Below, one piece after another: positions 37,436-45,239 of a stretch of DNA of 64,000 nt. Each line of letters begins with the position of its first letter. The first letter of the stretch is position 1. The stretch lies in NCBI RefSeq assembly GCF_016632335.1, contig NZ_JAEPBG010000003.1:248001-312000 (forward strand), in the 5' to 3' direction. The notes under the pieces were generated by a model. The model saw only the letters and a program-made list of their open reading frames with translations. It was not told the DNA's origin and searched no databases. The stretch comes from Noviherbaspirillum pedocola (lineage in GTDB: Bacteria; Pseudomonadota; Gammaproteobacteria; Burkholderiales; Burkholderiaceae_D). Both the position numbers and the translations under genes were made by a program.

Positions 37436-37514
37436 CTTGCCGGCTCACCGTTCTTTTATTTCCTCTTTGGCATCGCAGGCGCTATATTGGCGCGACTCCC
37501 CAAGCCTGCCCGCG

Positions 37515-38279
37515 ATGAACCATTCCTTTCATTACGAATTCGCCGCCGCCACCGACACCGGCCGGGTGCGCTCACACAACGAAGATGCGGTCGCCATCGT
37601 GCCGCATTGCGGCCTGGCGGTGCTGGCCGATGGCATGGGTGGTTATGCGGCTGGCGAAGTGGCGAGCGATATCGCGGTGTCGGTGATACGCGATGTGGTC
37701 GAGCAGCGCTTCCTCCGCGGGCCGGTGACGGTCGATACCTTGTGGGAAGTGCTGGTCGATGCGGCGCTGGAAGCGAATGAAGCCATCCTCGCGGCAGCGG
37801 TTGATGAACCGTCGTTGCGCGGCATGGGTGCGACGCTGGTGGCCGGCCTGTTCGGGGAAGACCGCGTGGCTATTGCGCATGCCGGTGATGCGCGCGCATA
37901 CCGGCTGCGCGACGGCGTGCTGACCGCGCTGACGAAGGATCATTCAGTGGTGCAGGAAAAGATCGATGCCGGGCTGCTGTCAGTGGAAGAGGCGAGGCAT
38001 TCGAAGATACGCAACCTGGTCACGCGTGCGCTGGGTGTGGATGTGGAGCTGACTGTCGAGGCGCATGAGCATCGAGTGGAAGAGGGCGACTTGTACCTGT
38101 TCTGCTCGGATGGACTGCACGACATGCTGGGCGATGACGAGATCGCGGAATTGCTGGCGTCGGATGTGAGCTTGGAAGAGTTATGCCGGGGGTTGATTTG
38201 CGCCGCCAATGAGGCTGGCGGCGCGGATAACGTGTCGGTTGTCCTTGTGTCTAGCTTGCTGGCTTGTGACGTGGCCTAA
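37515..38279 (+). CDS. PP2C-family serine/threonine protein phosphatase
   Basis: This 254-residue cytoplasmic phosphatase of the Stp1/PrpC type starts MNHSFHYEFAAATDTGRVRS at ATG 37515; the longer frame upstream has no similarity. The metal-binding motifs are present: TDTGRVRSHNEDAVAI, LAVLADGMGGYAAGEVAS, GATLVAGLF, AIAHAGDARAYRLRDG, TKDHSVVQEKIDAG, LYLFCSDGLHDMLGDDE and NEAGGADNVSVVLV. No partner Ser/Thr kinase is in the window. The protein substrate is unknown. Confidence 0.9.
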   Translation: MNHSFHYEFAAATDTGRVRSHNEDAVAIVPHCGLAVLADGMGGYAAGEVASDIAVSVIRDVVEQRFLRGPVTVDTLWEVLVDAALEANEAILAAAVDEPSLRGMGATLVAGLFGEDRVAIAHAGDARAYRLRDGVLTALTKDHSVVQEKIDAGLLSVEEARHSKIRNLVTRALGVDVELTVEAHEHRVEEGDLYLFCSDGLHDMLGDDEIAELLASDVSLEELCRGLICAANEAGGADNVSVVLVSSLLACDVA

Positions 38280-38303
38280 GCTGTCGGCTCAACGCAATGT
38301 GGC

Positions 38304-38822
38304 TTAGCCTCCTGCGCCAGTGGTGCCGGTGGTGCCACTATTGTTTGTTGTGTTATTTCCTCCTGCGGCTCCGCTGCAACCCGTGGGTTGGTACTTGGTA
38401 TCCACGCTGGTTACGCAGGCATATTGACCACTGGCGTCCCGGTTGATCTGGATATAGGCGCTAGCGCCCAATGAAGGTCCGGGATTGTTGATGTCGCATT
38501 TGATGGCTGGTGTAGCGGCGCCCGAGGTGGTGTTTGGAGCAGTAACGGTAATCAGTTTGCAATTGCCCGTTGATGAGGGCAGGCCGATTGTGGTGAGGTC
38601 GACAGTCTTTCCATCGACAAAGGCCGCCTCATATCCGATCTTTCCCGAAGAGATATCCGAATAGGCTGCTCCCATTTTTGCTTTCGCTACATAGTTCTGA
38701 TAACTCGGTATCGCCACCGCCGCCAGGATGCCAATGATCGCCACCACGATCATCAATTCAATCAAGGTAAAACCACCCACCCCACGCATCGCCGCCATCC
38801 GGCGTTTTCTGCTGATCCGCAT
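38304..38822 (-). CDS. Type IV pilin (PilA-like prepilin)
   Basis: This 172-residue prepilin starts [17 protein letters not shown] at ATG 38822, preceded by GGGAGAAAG. A 17-residue basic leader ends at the prepilin peptidase site [34 protein letters not shown], with Glu5 of the mature protein present. The C-terminal half has paired Cys ([18 protein letters not shown]), as in the pilin D-region. An unusual last 25 residues is rich in Gly, Asn and Thr ([19 protein letters not shown]). It stands alone with no assembly genes in the window and is convergent with the PP2C gene. It could be the major pilin or a minor or extra pilin. Confidence 0.88.
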   Translation of the reverse strand: MRISRKRRMAAMRGVGGFTLIELMIVVAIIGILAAVAIPSYQNYVAKAKMGAAYSDISSGKIGYEAAFVDGKTVDLTTIGLPSSTGNCKLITVTAPNTTSGAATPAIKCDINNPGPSLGASAYIQINRDASGQYACVTSVDTKYQPTGCSGAAGGNNTTNNSGTTGTTGAGG

Positions 38823-39020
38823 CGTTCTTTCTCCCTGTGGTTGAGTCAAACAGTGAAACTGCGGGAGGGCACATTGCAGAACGCATGCCATGCGTTTCGG
38901 CGTGGAAAGATAGGGTGAAAATTGCTACAGGAGAAAATTTCTTACGTTGCGCGTCAACGAGGGTGACGCAATTTGTCAGTTGATGACCTTTGTTGTCGGG
39001 GTATGTGTAGGGTGGGCAAA

Positions 39021-39057
39021 CAAAACGGCCGGGACTTCCACCGAAGCCCCGGCCGTT
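39021..39057 (-). terminator. Rho-independent terminator of the puuD unit (minus strand)
   Basis: On the minus strand, AACGGCCGGG pairs with CCCGGCCGTT, with an inner CTTC/GAAG extension around loop GGTG, and is followed by TTGTTTG. It lies about 30 bases past the puuD stop. Confidence 0.88.
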
Positions 39058-39085
39058 CATCAGCCCATCGATCAAGCGCTAAGTC

Positions 39086-40276
39086 TTACTTCGCACCACC
39101 CTCGAACCACTTCGCAATCAGCGCCCGCTCGTCATCGGTAATGCCGGTCACATTCCCGAGCGGCATCGCCTTCTGCACCACCACCTGCTGATAGATCAGC
39201 TGCGCATGGCTGCGGATCGCTTCCGGCCCTTCGAGCACGATGCCCTTGGCCGGCGTCGGCATCATCGTCGGTTTCGCGCCATGGCATTGCACGCAGCGCG
39301 CCTCGACCACCTTCTGCACCTGCCCGACATCCACGCCCGCCGCCGCCGCGCCAGCCGGCGCCGCCGCTTGCTGCGCCGGTGCCAGCCACGCGATCACGCC
39401 GACCAGGATCGCGATCGCCGCCGCCGGATACGCGACATTGATCTTGCCCTTGTGCTTCAACAGGAAGAACTGACGGATCAATACGCCAGCCACCATGATC
39501 AGCACCAGCACCAGCCAGTTGTGCTTGTGGCTGTAGGTCATGCTGTAGTGGTTGGACAGCATCGCGAACAGCACCGGCAGCGTGAAGTAGGTGTTGTGCA
39601 CGCTGCGCTGCTTGCCGCGCTGGCCGTGGATCGGATCGACCGGCTGGCCAGCCTTCATCGCCGCCACCACCTTGCGCTGGCCCGGGATGATCCAGAAGAA
39701 CACGTTCGCGCTCATGATGGTCGCGATCATCGCGCCCATGATCAGAAAAGCAGCGCGACCCGAGAACAGATGGCAGGCGCCATAGGCCGCGGCGACCACA
39801 TACAGCACCACCAGCACCGCCAGCAGCTTTTCCTGCTTGCGCAGCACGCGGCACAGCGTGTCATACACCAGCCAGCCCAGCACCAGAAACCCCAATGCCG
39901 CCACGACCGCGACCGTCGGCGAGATATTGGCCACGTTCGGATCGATCAAAAATACCTTCGGATTGAACAGGTACAGCACCGAGAACAAGCCGAAACCCGA
40001 CAGCCAGGTGCTGTACGACTCCCAGTAGAACCAATGCAGATCCTCGGGCAGGCTCGGCGGCGCGCCCAGGTATTTCTGCGGATTGTAGAAGCCGCCGCCA
40101 TGCACGGCCCAGAGTTCGCCGCCCACGCCGCGGTCCTTCAGCTCGCGGCTCACCGGCGGCCGCAGGCTGTTGTCCAGCCAGACGAAATAAAACGAGGAAC
40201 CGATCCACGCGATCGCCACGATCACATGCAGCCAGCGCAGCAGCAGATTGGCCCAGTCAAGCAGATAACCTTCCAT
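39086..40276 (-). CDS. puuD: Urate hydroxylase PuuD (membrane urate oxidase)
   Basis: PuuD oxidises uric acid to 5-hydroxyisourate at the inner membrane and passes electrons to a cytochrome c. The 396-residue product has about eight hydrophobic segments, starting MEGYLLDWANLLLRWLHVIV with AIAWIGSSFYFVWLD, then GGGFYNPQKYLGAPPSLPEDLHWFYWESYSTW. It ends in a c-type cytochrome domain with haem motif CVQCH (Cys328-His332) and a distal Met candidate in QKAMPLGN. This is the cofactor-distinct alternative to soluble uricase. Gene order uraH-puuD on the minus strand is divergent from the GntR regulator and permease. Confidence 0.94.
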   Translation of the reverse strand: MEGYLLDWANLLLRWLHVIVAIAWIGSSFYFVWLDNSLRPPVSRELKDRGVGGELWAVHGGGFYNPQKYLGAPPSLPEDLHWFYWESYSTWLSGFGLFSVLYLFNPKVFLIDPNVANISPTVAVVAALGFLVLGWLVYDTLCRVLRKQEKLLAVLVVLYVVAAAYGACHLFSGRAAFLIMGAMIATIMSANVFFWIIPGQRKVVAAMKAGQPVDPIHGQRGKQRSVHNTYFTLPVLFAMLSNHYSMTYSHKHNWLVLVLIMVAGVLIRQFFLLKHKGKINVAYPAAAIAILVGVIAWLAPAQQAAAPAGAAAAGVDVGQVQKVVEARCVQCHGAKPTMMPTPAKGIVLEGPEAIRSHAQLIYQQVVVQKAMPLGNVTGITDDERALIAKWFEGGAK

Positions 40277-40303
40277 CTCATGTCTCCTTCATTGCGTCGC
40301 GGT

Positions 40304-40657
40304 TCAGCTGCCGCGATAAGTCGAATAGCTCCACGGGCTCGCCACCAGCGGCACATGGTAGTGCTTGCTCGCATCGGCTACGCCGAAGCGCAGGGTCACC
40401 ACATCGAGAAAGTTCGGCTGCGGCAGGTCCACGCCAAGCTTTCTGAAATAGGCGCCGAGCGCGAAGTCCAGCTCGTACACGCCCTCGGTGAATGCCGCGC
40501 CTTCCAGCAGCGGGCCATCGCAGCGGCCATCGTCGTTGGTGGTCTTCGACACCAGGTGTTGACGCTGATTGTCGACAATTTTGTACAGGGATAGTTCGAT
40601 GCCATGTCCCGGCCGGCCATGGGCGGTATCGAGGACGTGCGTCGTCAAACGGCTCAT
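40304..40657 (-). CDS. uraH: 5-hydroxyisourate hydrolase
   Basis: UraH (transthyretin-like) hydrolyses 5-hydroxyisourate to OHCU. The 117-residue length is standard. Signatures are SRLTTHVLDTAHGRPGHGIE at the N-terminus, with catalytic His, KTTNDDGRCDGPLL (catalytic Arg) and the C-terminal HYHVPLVASPWSYSTYRGS ending in the diagnostic YRGS. No signal peptide is present, so it is cytoplasmic. It lies upstream of puuD with a 27-base gap, so the two enzymes act in sequence from one transcript. Confidence 0.96.
   Translation of the reverse strand: MSRLTTHVLDTAHGRPGHGIELSLYKIVDNQRQHLVSKTTNDDGRCDGPLLEGAAFTEGVYELDFALGAYFRKLGVDLPQPNFLDVVTLRFGVADASKHYHVPLVASPWSYSTYRGS
40568..40579. promoter_or_regulatory. 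Palindrome ATTGTCGACAAT inside uraH
   Basis: This perfect 12-bp palindrome has the form ATTGT-N2-ACAAT, the same as the element at 40809-40820. It lies in the uraH coding sequence, 78 bases inside the start. It may be a second operator for the neighbouring GntR regulator or coincidence; the arms agree with TTGT/ACAA half-sites often bound by FCD-type GntR proteins. Confidence 0.3.
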
Positions 40658-40808
40658 CTTTGCTCCATCAATTTGTCAGGGATAGGGAACCGCGACCTGA
40701 GCGGTCACGGGGTCGGGCGGGACGTATCTCTGCGTGGAGACTGCATTCACCCGGAGAGGTTGAACAAGGGAGGTGCAACAAAAAGGGTTGCGACAAAAAC
40801 CCAAATAA

Positions 40809-40820
40809 ATTGTTGACAAT
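40809..40820. promoter_or_regulatory. Candidate operator ATTGTTGACAAT in the uraH-GntR divergent region
   Basis: The intergenic region between uraH and the GntR gene (245 bases) contains ATTGT-TG-ACAAT, an inverted repeat with 5-bp arms, 83 bases upstream of the regulator start. TTGACA within it could also serve as a -35 element for the plus-strand regulator gene, in which case repressor binding would block the promoter directly. Confidence 0.45.
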
Positions 40821-40902
40821 CCTAGCGGTGGCCGGCATCCTCGTCAACATCGTTTTTCAGCCTTTCACCTGCTTCCCTCAACCCTCTCAACCAGGCGCAA
40901 GC

Positions 40903-41637
40903 ATGAGCATACGTCCCAGACTGGTCGCCAATAACGACGCGGCCCCGGAAGTCCCGCTTGAAGAGCGCATGTATCTCGAGATTTACGACGCCATCATGGA
41001 GCACCGCCTGCCCGCCGGCACCAAGCTGGCCGAGCAGACGCTTGCCGAGATCTATGGCGTGGCGCGCCATCCGGTGCGCAAGGTGCTGTCGCGGCTTGCA
41101 GCCGATGGCCTGGTCGATCTCGAGCCGAATCGCGGCGCCTTCATCGCCAGCCCGAGTGAACAGGAAGCGCACGACATGTTCGACCTGCGCCAGACCCTCG
41201 AAGGCCGCGTGGTGCAGCAGGCCGCGCAGGCGGGCGAGGCTGCCGACTTCAAGCGCCTGCGCGCCATGATCGCGCGCGAACGCGATGCCTACATGCAGGG
41301 CAACCGGCCGCAATGGATAAGGCTCTCCGCGGAATTCCATATCGAGCTGGCCAAGCTTTCCGGCAATACGCTCGTGGTCGACCTGCTGCGGCGCCTGGTG
41401 TCGCGCTCCACGCTGCTGTTGTCCACGCCGGAAGCCAGCGGCCATCAGCCGTGTTCCTTCGATGAGCACCTGGCCGTGGTTGAAGCGCTGGAACAGAAGG
41501 ACGAAGCGCTGGCGCAGGAACGCATGATGCGGCATCTCGATCAATGCGCATGTCGCATGAGCGATGGCACAAGCAGACGCTTCGATCTGCGCGCCGCGCT
41601 CGGACGGGCCGGCAACAAGCCCGTCGGCAATTCATAA
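40903..41637 (+). CDS. GntR-family (FCD) transcriptional regulator of the urate cluster
   Basis: This 244-residue regulator starts MSIRPRLVANNDAAPEVPLE at ATG 40903; the longer frame covers the divergent promoter region. The N-terminal winged helix is EEIYDAIMEHRLPAGTKLAE-like, with TLAEIYGVARHPVRKVLSRLAADG as recognition region. The C-terminal FCD domain has DMFDLRQTLEGRVVQQAAQA, and the metal-site His/Asp residues include EFHIELAKLSGN and DEHLAVVEALEQKD. Placement between divergent urate genes suggests that it represses uraH-puuD and permease-puuE-uraD until a purine-derived ligand is present. Confidence 0.85.
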   Translation: MSIRPRLVANNDAAPEVPLEERMYLEIYDAIMEHRLPAGTKLAEQTLAEIYGVARHPVRKVLSRLAADGLVDLEPNRGAFIASPSEQEAHDMFDLRQTLEGRVVQQAAQAGEAADFKRLRAMIARERDAYMQGNRPQWIRLSAEFHIELAKLSGNTLVVDLLRRLVSRSTLLLSTPEASGHQPCSFDEHLAVVEALEQKDEALAQERMMRHLDQCACRMSDGTSRRFDLRAALGRAGNKPVGNS

Positions 41638-41689
41638 CCAATATAAAAAAACAAGATCCATCCATCCCGAGCAGCAATACGGAGACAAC

Positions 41690-43180
41690 ATGACCCCCAG
41701 CCATACCAATACCATGGCCGCGCCGCCGGCCGAGGAAAGCCAACGCAACGATGCCGTGGAGACGCCCGCAAACGACATGCCGTCGGCCGTGGAACAGCGC
41801 CTGCCCGCCATCAAGCTCTTCACCCTGGGACTGCAGCACGTGCTGGTGATGTATGCCGGCGCCATTGCCGTGCCCCTGATCGTCGGCCGCGCCTTGAAGC
41901 TGCAGCCCGAGCAGGTGGCCGCGCTGATCAGCGCCGACCTGTTCTGCTGCGGCCTGGTGACGCTGATCCAGTCCTTCGGCCTGGGACGCTTCATCGGCAT
42001 CCGCATGCCGGTGATGATGGGCGTGACCTTCGCGTCGGTGAGCCCGATGCTGGCCATGGCCGCGAATCCCTCGCTGGGCGTGACCGGCATCTTCGGCGCC
42101 GTCATCGGCGCGGGCCTGTTGTCGCTGCTGCTGGTGCCCGTCATCAGCCGGGTGCTGAAGCTGTTCCCGCCCATCGTCACGGGCAGCGTGATCGCGGTGA
42201 TCGGCATCACGCTCATGCGCGTGGGCGTGAACTGGGCCATGGGCGGCACGCCGAACATGGCAAAAGTCGCCAATCCCGCCTGGAGCGGCGCGGGCCCGGC
42301 GCCCATGGTGCCCAACCCTTCCTATGCAGCGCTGGACAATCTCGGCATTGCGCTGTTCGTGCTGGTGGTGATCCTGCTGGTGACCAAGTACGGCAAGGGC
42401 TTTTTGTGCAACATCGCCGTGCTCACCGGCATCGTGGCCGGCACGGCGCTGGCCTGGATGCTGGGCAAGGTCAGCTTCGCCAAGGTGGCAGCGGCCAAGG
42501 GCTTCGCCCTGGTGACGCCGTTCCAGTTCGGCATGCCGACCTTCGATGTCTTCGCCATCCTCACCATGACGCTGGTGATGCTGGTGGTGATGATCGAATC
42601 CACCGGCATGTTCCTCGCTCTGGGCGAGCTGGTGGGCAAGCGCGTGTCGCAACAGGACATCAGCCGCGGGCTGCGCGCCGACGCGCTGGGCACCATGATA
42701 GGCGGCATCTTCAACACCTTTCCGTACACCTCGTTCTCGCAGAACGTTGGCCTGATCGGCGTCACCGGCGTCAAGAGCCGCTGGGTCTGCGTGGCTGCCG
42801 GCGTGATCCTGATGGTGATGGGCGTTCTGCCCAAGATCGCGCAGGCCGCCGAAGCGGTGCCGCAATTCGTGCTCGGCGGCGCGGGGCTGGTGATGTTCGG
42901 CATGGTCGCCGCCACCGGCATCCGCATCCTCTCCGGCGTGGACTACCGCAACAACCGGCACAACCAGTTCATCGTCGCGCTGTCCATCGGCTTCGGCATG
43001 CTGCCCATGGTGGCGGACGACTGGGCGCAGCACATGCCCAAGGCGATGTCCTCGCTGCTGCACAGCGGCATCCTGCTGGCGGCGCTGTCTGCGGTGCTGC
43101 TGAACCTGTACTTCAACGGCCTGGCTTCCGACGAGGAAGCGCAGCATGCGGCCAAGGCCAACACCCATGGCTGCGAATAA
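41690..43180 (+). CDS. NCS2 uracil-xanthine permease family transporter (probable urate/xanthine)
   Basis: This 496-residue membrane transporter starts at ATG 41690 after GGAGACAAC; the upstream frame overlaps the regulator's end. About 12-14 hydrophobic segments are evident. The family motifs are LFTLGLQHVLVMYAGAIAVP, FGIGRFIGIRMPVMMG-like (here LGRFIGIRMPVMMGVTFASV), the substrate-site region VVMIESTGMFLALGELVGKR, and GGIFNTFPYTSFSQNVGLIGVTGVKSR with the QNVG motif. In this cluster the likely substrate is urate or xanthine imported with protons (UacT/UapA type); specificity is inferred from context. Confidence 0.88.
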   Translation: MTPSHTNTMAAPPAEESQRNDAVETPANDMPSAVEQRLPAIKLFTLGLQHVLVMYAGAIAVPLIVGRALKLQPEQVAALISADLFCCGLVTLIQSFGLGRFIGIRMPVMMGVTFASVSPMLAMAANPSLGVTGIFGAVIGAGLLSLLLVPVISRVLKLFPPIVTGSVIAVIGITLMRVGVNWAMGGTPNMAKVANPAWSGAGPAPMVPNPSYAALDNLGIALFVLVVILLVTKYGKGFLCNIAVLTGIVAGTALAWMLGKVSFAKVAAAKGFALVTPFQFGMPTFDVFAILTMTLVMLVVMIESTGMFLALGELVGKRVSQQDISRGLRADALGTMIGGIFNTFPYTSFSQNVGLIGVTGVKSRWVCVAAGVILMVMGVLPKIAQAAEAVPQFVLGGAGLVMFGMVAATGIRILSGVDYRNNRHNQFIVALSIGFGMLPMVADDWAQHMPKAMSSLLHSGILLAALSAVLLNLYFNGLASDEEAQHAAKANTHGCE

Positions 43181-43204
43181 CCGGCAAATCTGAAACGGAC
43201 CACC

Positions 43205-44149
43205 ATGCACAAGAAAGACGCCTATCCCCGCGACCTCATCGGCTACGGCCGCGATGTTCCCCATGCCCGCTGGCCCGGCGGCGCGCGCATCGCGCTGCAG
43301 TTCGTGCTGAACTATGAAGAGGGCGGGGAGAACAATGTGCTGCACGGCGACGCCGGCTCCGAGCAGTTCCTGTCCGAGATCGTCGGCGCGGCATCGTATG
43401 CCGACCGGCACATGTCGATGGAATCGATCTACGAATACGGCTCGCGCGCCGGCGTCTGGCGCATCCTGCGCGAATTCGAATCGCGCGGCCTGCCGCTGAC
43501 GGTGTTCGGCGTGGCCATGGCGATGCAGCGCCACCCGGAGCTGACCGATGCCTTCGTCGAACTCGGCCACGAGATCGCCTGCCACGGCCTGCGCTGGATC
43601 CATTACCAGCACATCGACGAAGACACCGAGCGCCGCCACATGCGCGAAGCCATCGCCATCTTCCGCGAACTGACCGGCGCGGCTCCGCTGGGCTGGTACA
43701 CCGGCCGCGATTCGCCGAACACAAGGCGACTCGTCGTCGAGCATGGCGGCTTCGCCTACGACTCGGATTACTACGGCGACGACCTGCCGTTCTGGACCGA
43801 GGTCGCAACCAGCGACAACAGGCGCAAGCCGCACCTGGTGGTGCCGTACACGCTGGACGCCAACGACATGCGCTTTGCCACGCCGCAGGGCTTCAACACC
43901 GGCGAGCAATTCTTCCAGTACCTGAAGGACAGCTTCGACGTGCTGTACGCCGAGGGCGATCCGCAGGGACAGGACCGTCCGAAGATGCTGTCCATCGGCA
44001 TGCATTGCCGCCTGCTCGGCCGCCCGGGTCGCTTCCGCGCGCTGCAGCGCTTCCTCGATTACGTGCAGTCGCATGAGGGGGTGTGGATCTGCCGGCGCAT
44101 CGATATCGCTAAGCATTGGATGGAAACGCATCCGTATCAGAAACCGTAG
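43205..44149 (+). CDS. puuE: Allantoinase PuuE
   Basis: PuuE is a metal-independent allantoinase of the polysaccharide-deacetylase fold that converts allantoin to allantoate. The 314-residue product has YPRDLIGYGRDVPHARWPGG, RIALQFVLNYEEGGENNVLH, ASYADRHMSMESIYEYGSRAG, ELGHEIACHGLRWIHYQHID and GWYTGRDSPNTRRLVVEHGG, all characteristic. It follows the permease by 24 bases. Its TAG stop (44147-44149) is formed by the first bases of a REP-like repeat, so that repeat abuts the coding end exactly. Confidence 0.94.
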   Translation: MHKKDAYPRDLIGYGRDVPHARWPGGARIALQFVLNYEEGGENNVLHGDAGSEQFLSEIVGAASYADRHMSMESIYEYGSRAGVWRILREFESRGLPLTVFGVAMAMQRHPELTDAFVELGHEIACHGLRWIHYQHIDEDTERRHMREAIAIFRELTGAAPLGWYTGRDSPNTRRLVVEHGGFAYDSDYYGDDLPFWTEVATSDNRRKPHLVVPYTLDANDMRFATPQGFNTGEQFFQYLKDSFDVLYAEGDPQGQDRPKMLSIGMHCRLLGRPGRFRALQRFLDYVQSHEGVWICRRIDIAKHWMETHPYQKP

Positions 44150-44288
44150 GTTGGGCTGACGAAGGAAGCCCAACATGCCCGCGGACCGCGGGCGTTTGAT
44201 GTTGGGCTTGGCAGCCCAACCTACGAAGGAAGCCCAACAAGCCGGCAATCCGCAGGCGCCCGATGTTGGGCTTGGCAGCCCAACCTAC
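44146..44288. repeat. REP-like element: 64-bp tandem direct repeat with 13-bp inverted ends
   Basis: GTAGGTTGGGCTG at 44146-44158 is the exact inverted complement of CAGCCCAACCTAC at 44212-44224 and 44276-44288. The unit beginning GAAGGAAGCCCAAC occurs twice with a 64-base period (44161-44224 and 44225-44288), and the copies differ in the middle. Each copy can fold into a hairpin (AGCCCAAC / GTTGGGCT). The element resembles proteobacterial REP/BIME sequences. It lies between puuE and uraD and could affect mRNA stability between them. Confidence 0.85.
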
Positions 44289-44320
44289 GCAATGCCGCCC
44301 ATCAAAACCCAAGCTCAACC

Positions 44321-44839
44321 ATGACCGACAAACTCACCCTCACCGCATTGAACACGATGTCCCCGGCGGACTTCACCGCGCGCCTCGGCGCCATCTTCGA
44401 GCACTCGCCCTGGGTCGCGGAACGCGCCAGCGCGCGCCGCCCTTTCGCCAGCGTCGCGCAACTGCATGCGGCGATGGCCGATGTCGTGCGCGGCGCAAGC
44501 GAAGAAGAGCGCCTGCGCCTCATCCGCGCCCACCCGGAACTTGCCGGCCGCGCCGCGGTGCGCGGCGAACTCACCGAGGAATCGACGCGCGAGCAGAAGG
44601 GCGCGGGCCTGGATCAATGCAGCCCGGAGGAATTCGAGCGCATGCAGGACCTGAACCGGCGCTACAACGAAAAATTCGGCTTTCCGTTCGTGATCGCGGT
44701 CAAGGGCCACAACCGGCACAGCATCCTCGAAAACTTTGCGCGGCGGCTGGAAAACGCGCCCGACGTGGAAGCGGCGGAATGCATCGAGCAGATCATTCGC
44801 ATCGGCGGCTTCAGGCTGGTGGACGCGGTGGCGGAGTAG
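44321..44839 (+). CDS. uraD: OHCU decarboxylase
   Basis: UraD (2-oxo-4-hydroxy-4-carboxy-5-ureidoimidazoline decarboxylase) gives (S)-allantoin. The 172-residue all-helical protein shows LNTMSPADFTARLGAIFEHS, WVAERASARRPF, the catalytic His in LIRAHPELAGRAA, TEESTREQKGAGLD, and the core motif NRRYNEKFGFPFVIAVKGHN followed by ILENFARRLEN. With PuuD, UraH and PuuE it completes the path from urate to allantoate. It is separated from puuE by the REP-like repeats. Confidence 0.96.
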   Translation: MTDKLTLTALNTMSPADFTARLGAIFEHSPWVAERASARRPFASVAQLHAAMADVVRGASEEERLRLIRAHPELAGRAAVRGELTEESTREQKGAGLDQCSPEEFERMQDLNRRYNEKFGFPFVIAVKGHNRHSILENFARRLENAPDVEAAECIEQIIRIGGFRLVDAVAE

Positions 44840-45239
44840 GCTAGGCGCGCAGCCGCGGCCGCAGCCCCAATCGCTGATGTTGGCCTGGGGTGACAGCAAC
44901 ACGCGCGCTGCCGCCACCGGCAAGATCCCGTGTGTGCCTCCTTCCCAGAACCTCGTCGAGTAAGCGCTTCACCAACGCCTTCGTCCTTAATTGCCGCCAA
45001 TCCTGGCTCCTAACTTCGTCGACATCTCCGCACGAGCCCCGCCACAAGCATGCCTGCAACAAGCCTTCGCCAAGCCGAACATCGACGCAATGACCGCTAG
45101 CCCAAGCGGTCCTGCGCGGCCACCGCCCTAAGTTCTTTCCCTATCCCGTTTCGCCGCAAACATTCCAGCGGGAACTTGTTTTGCCCCTGCAATGAAGCCA
45201 GCATCCGCCGCCTCGAACACCAATCGCGGGAGAGAGGTC
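44840..45239. other. Intergenic region between uraD and the giant RHS gene
   Basis: This 400-base stretch has no supported gene. Short plus and minus frames (up to about 110 codons) show no recognisable domain. One hairpin, GACCGCT / AGCGGTC with a 6-base loop at 45092-45111, has no T run. A ribosome binding stretch GGGAGAGAGG lies at 45228-45237, just ahead of the RHS start. The sequence changes character here from the urate cluster to the RHS gene. Confidence 0.5.

Noticed and set aside
41249-44248. 999-codon minus-strand frame rich in His, Ala and Asp opposite the permease and puuE
   Set aside because: Composition is that of a shadow frame; both plus-strand genes have clear family motifs.
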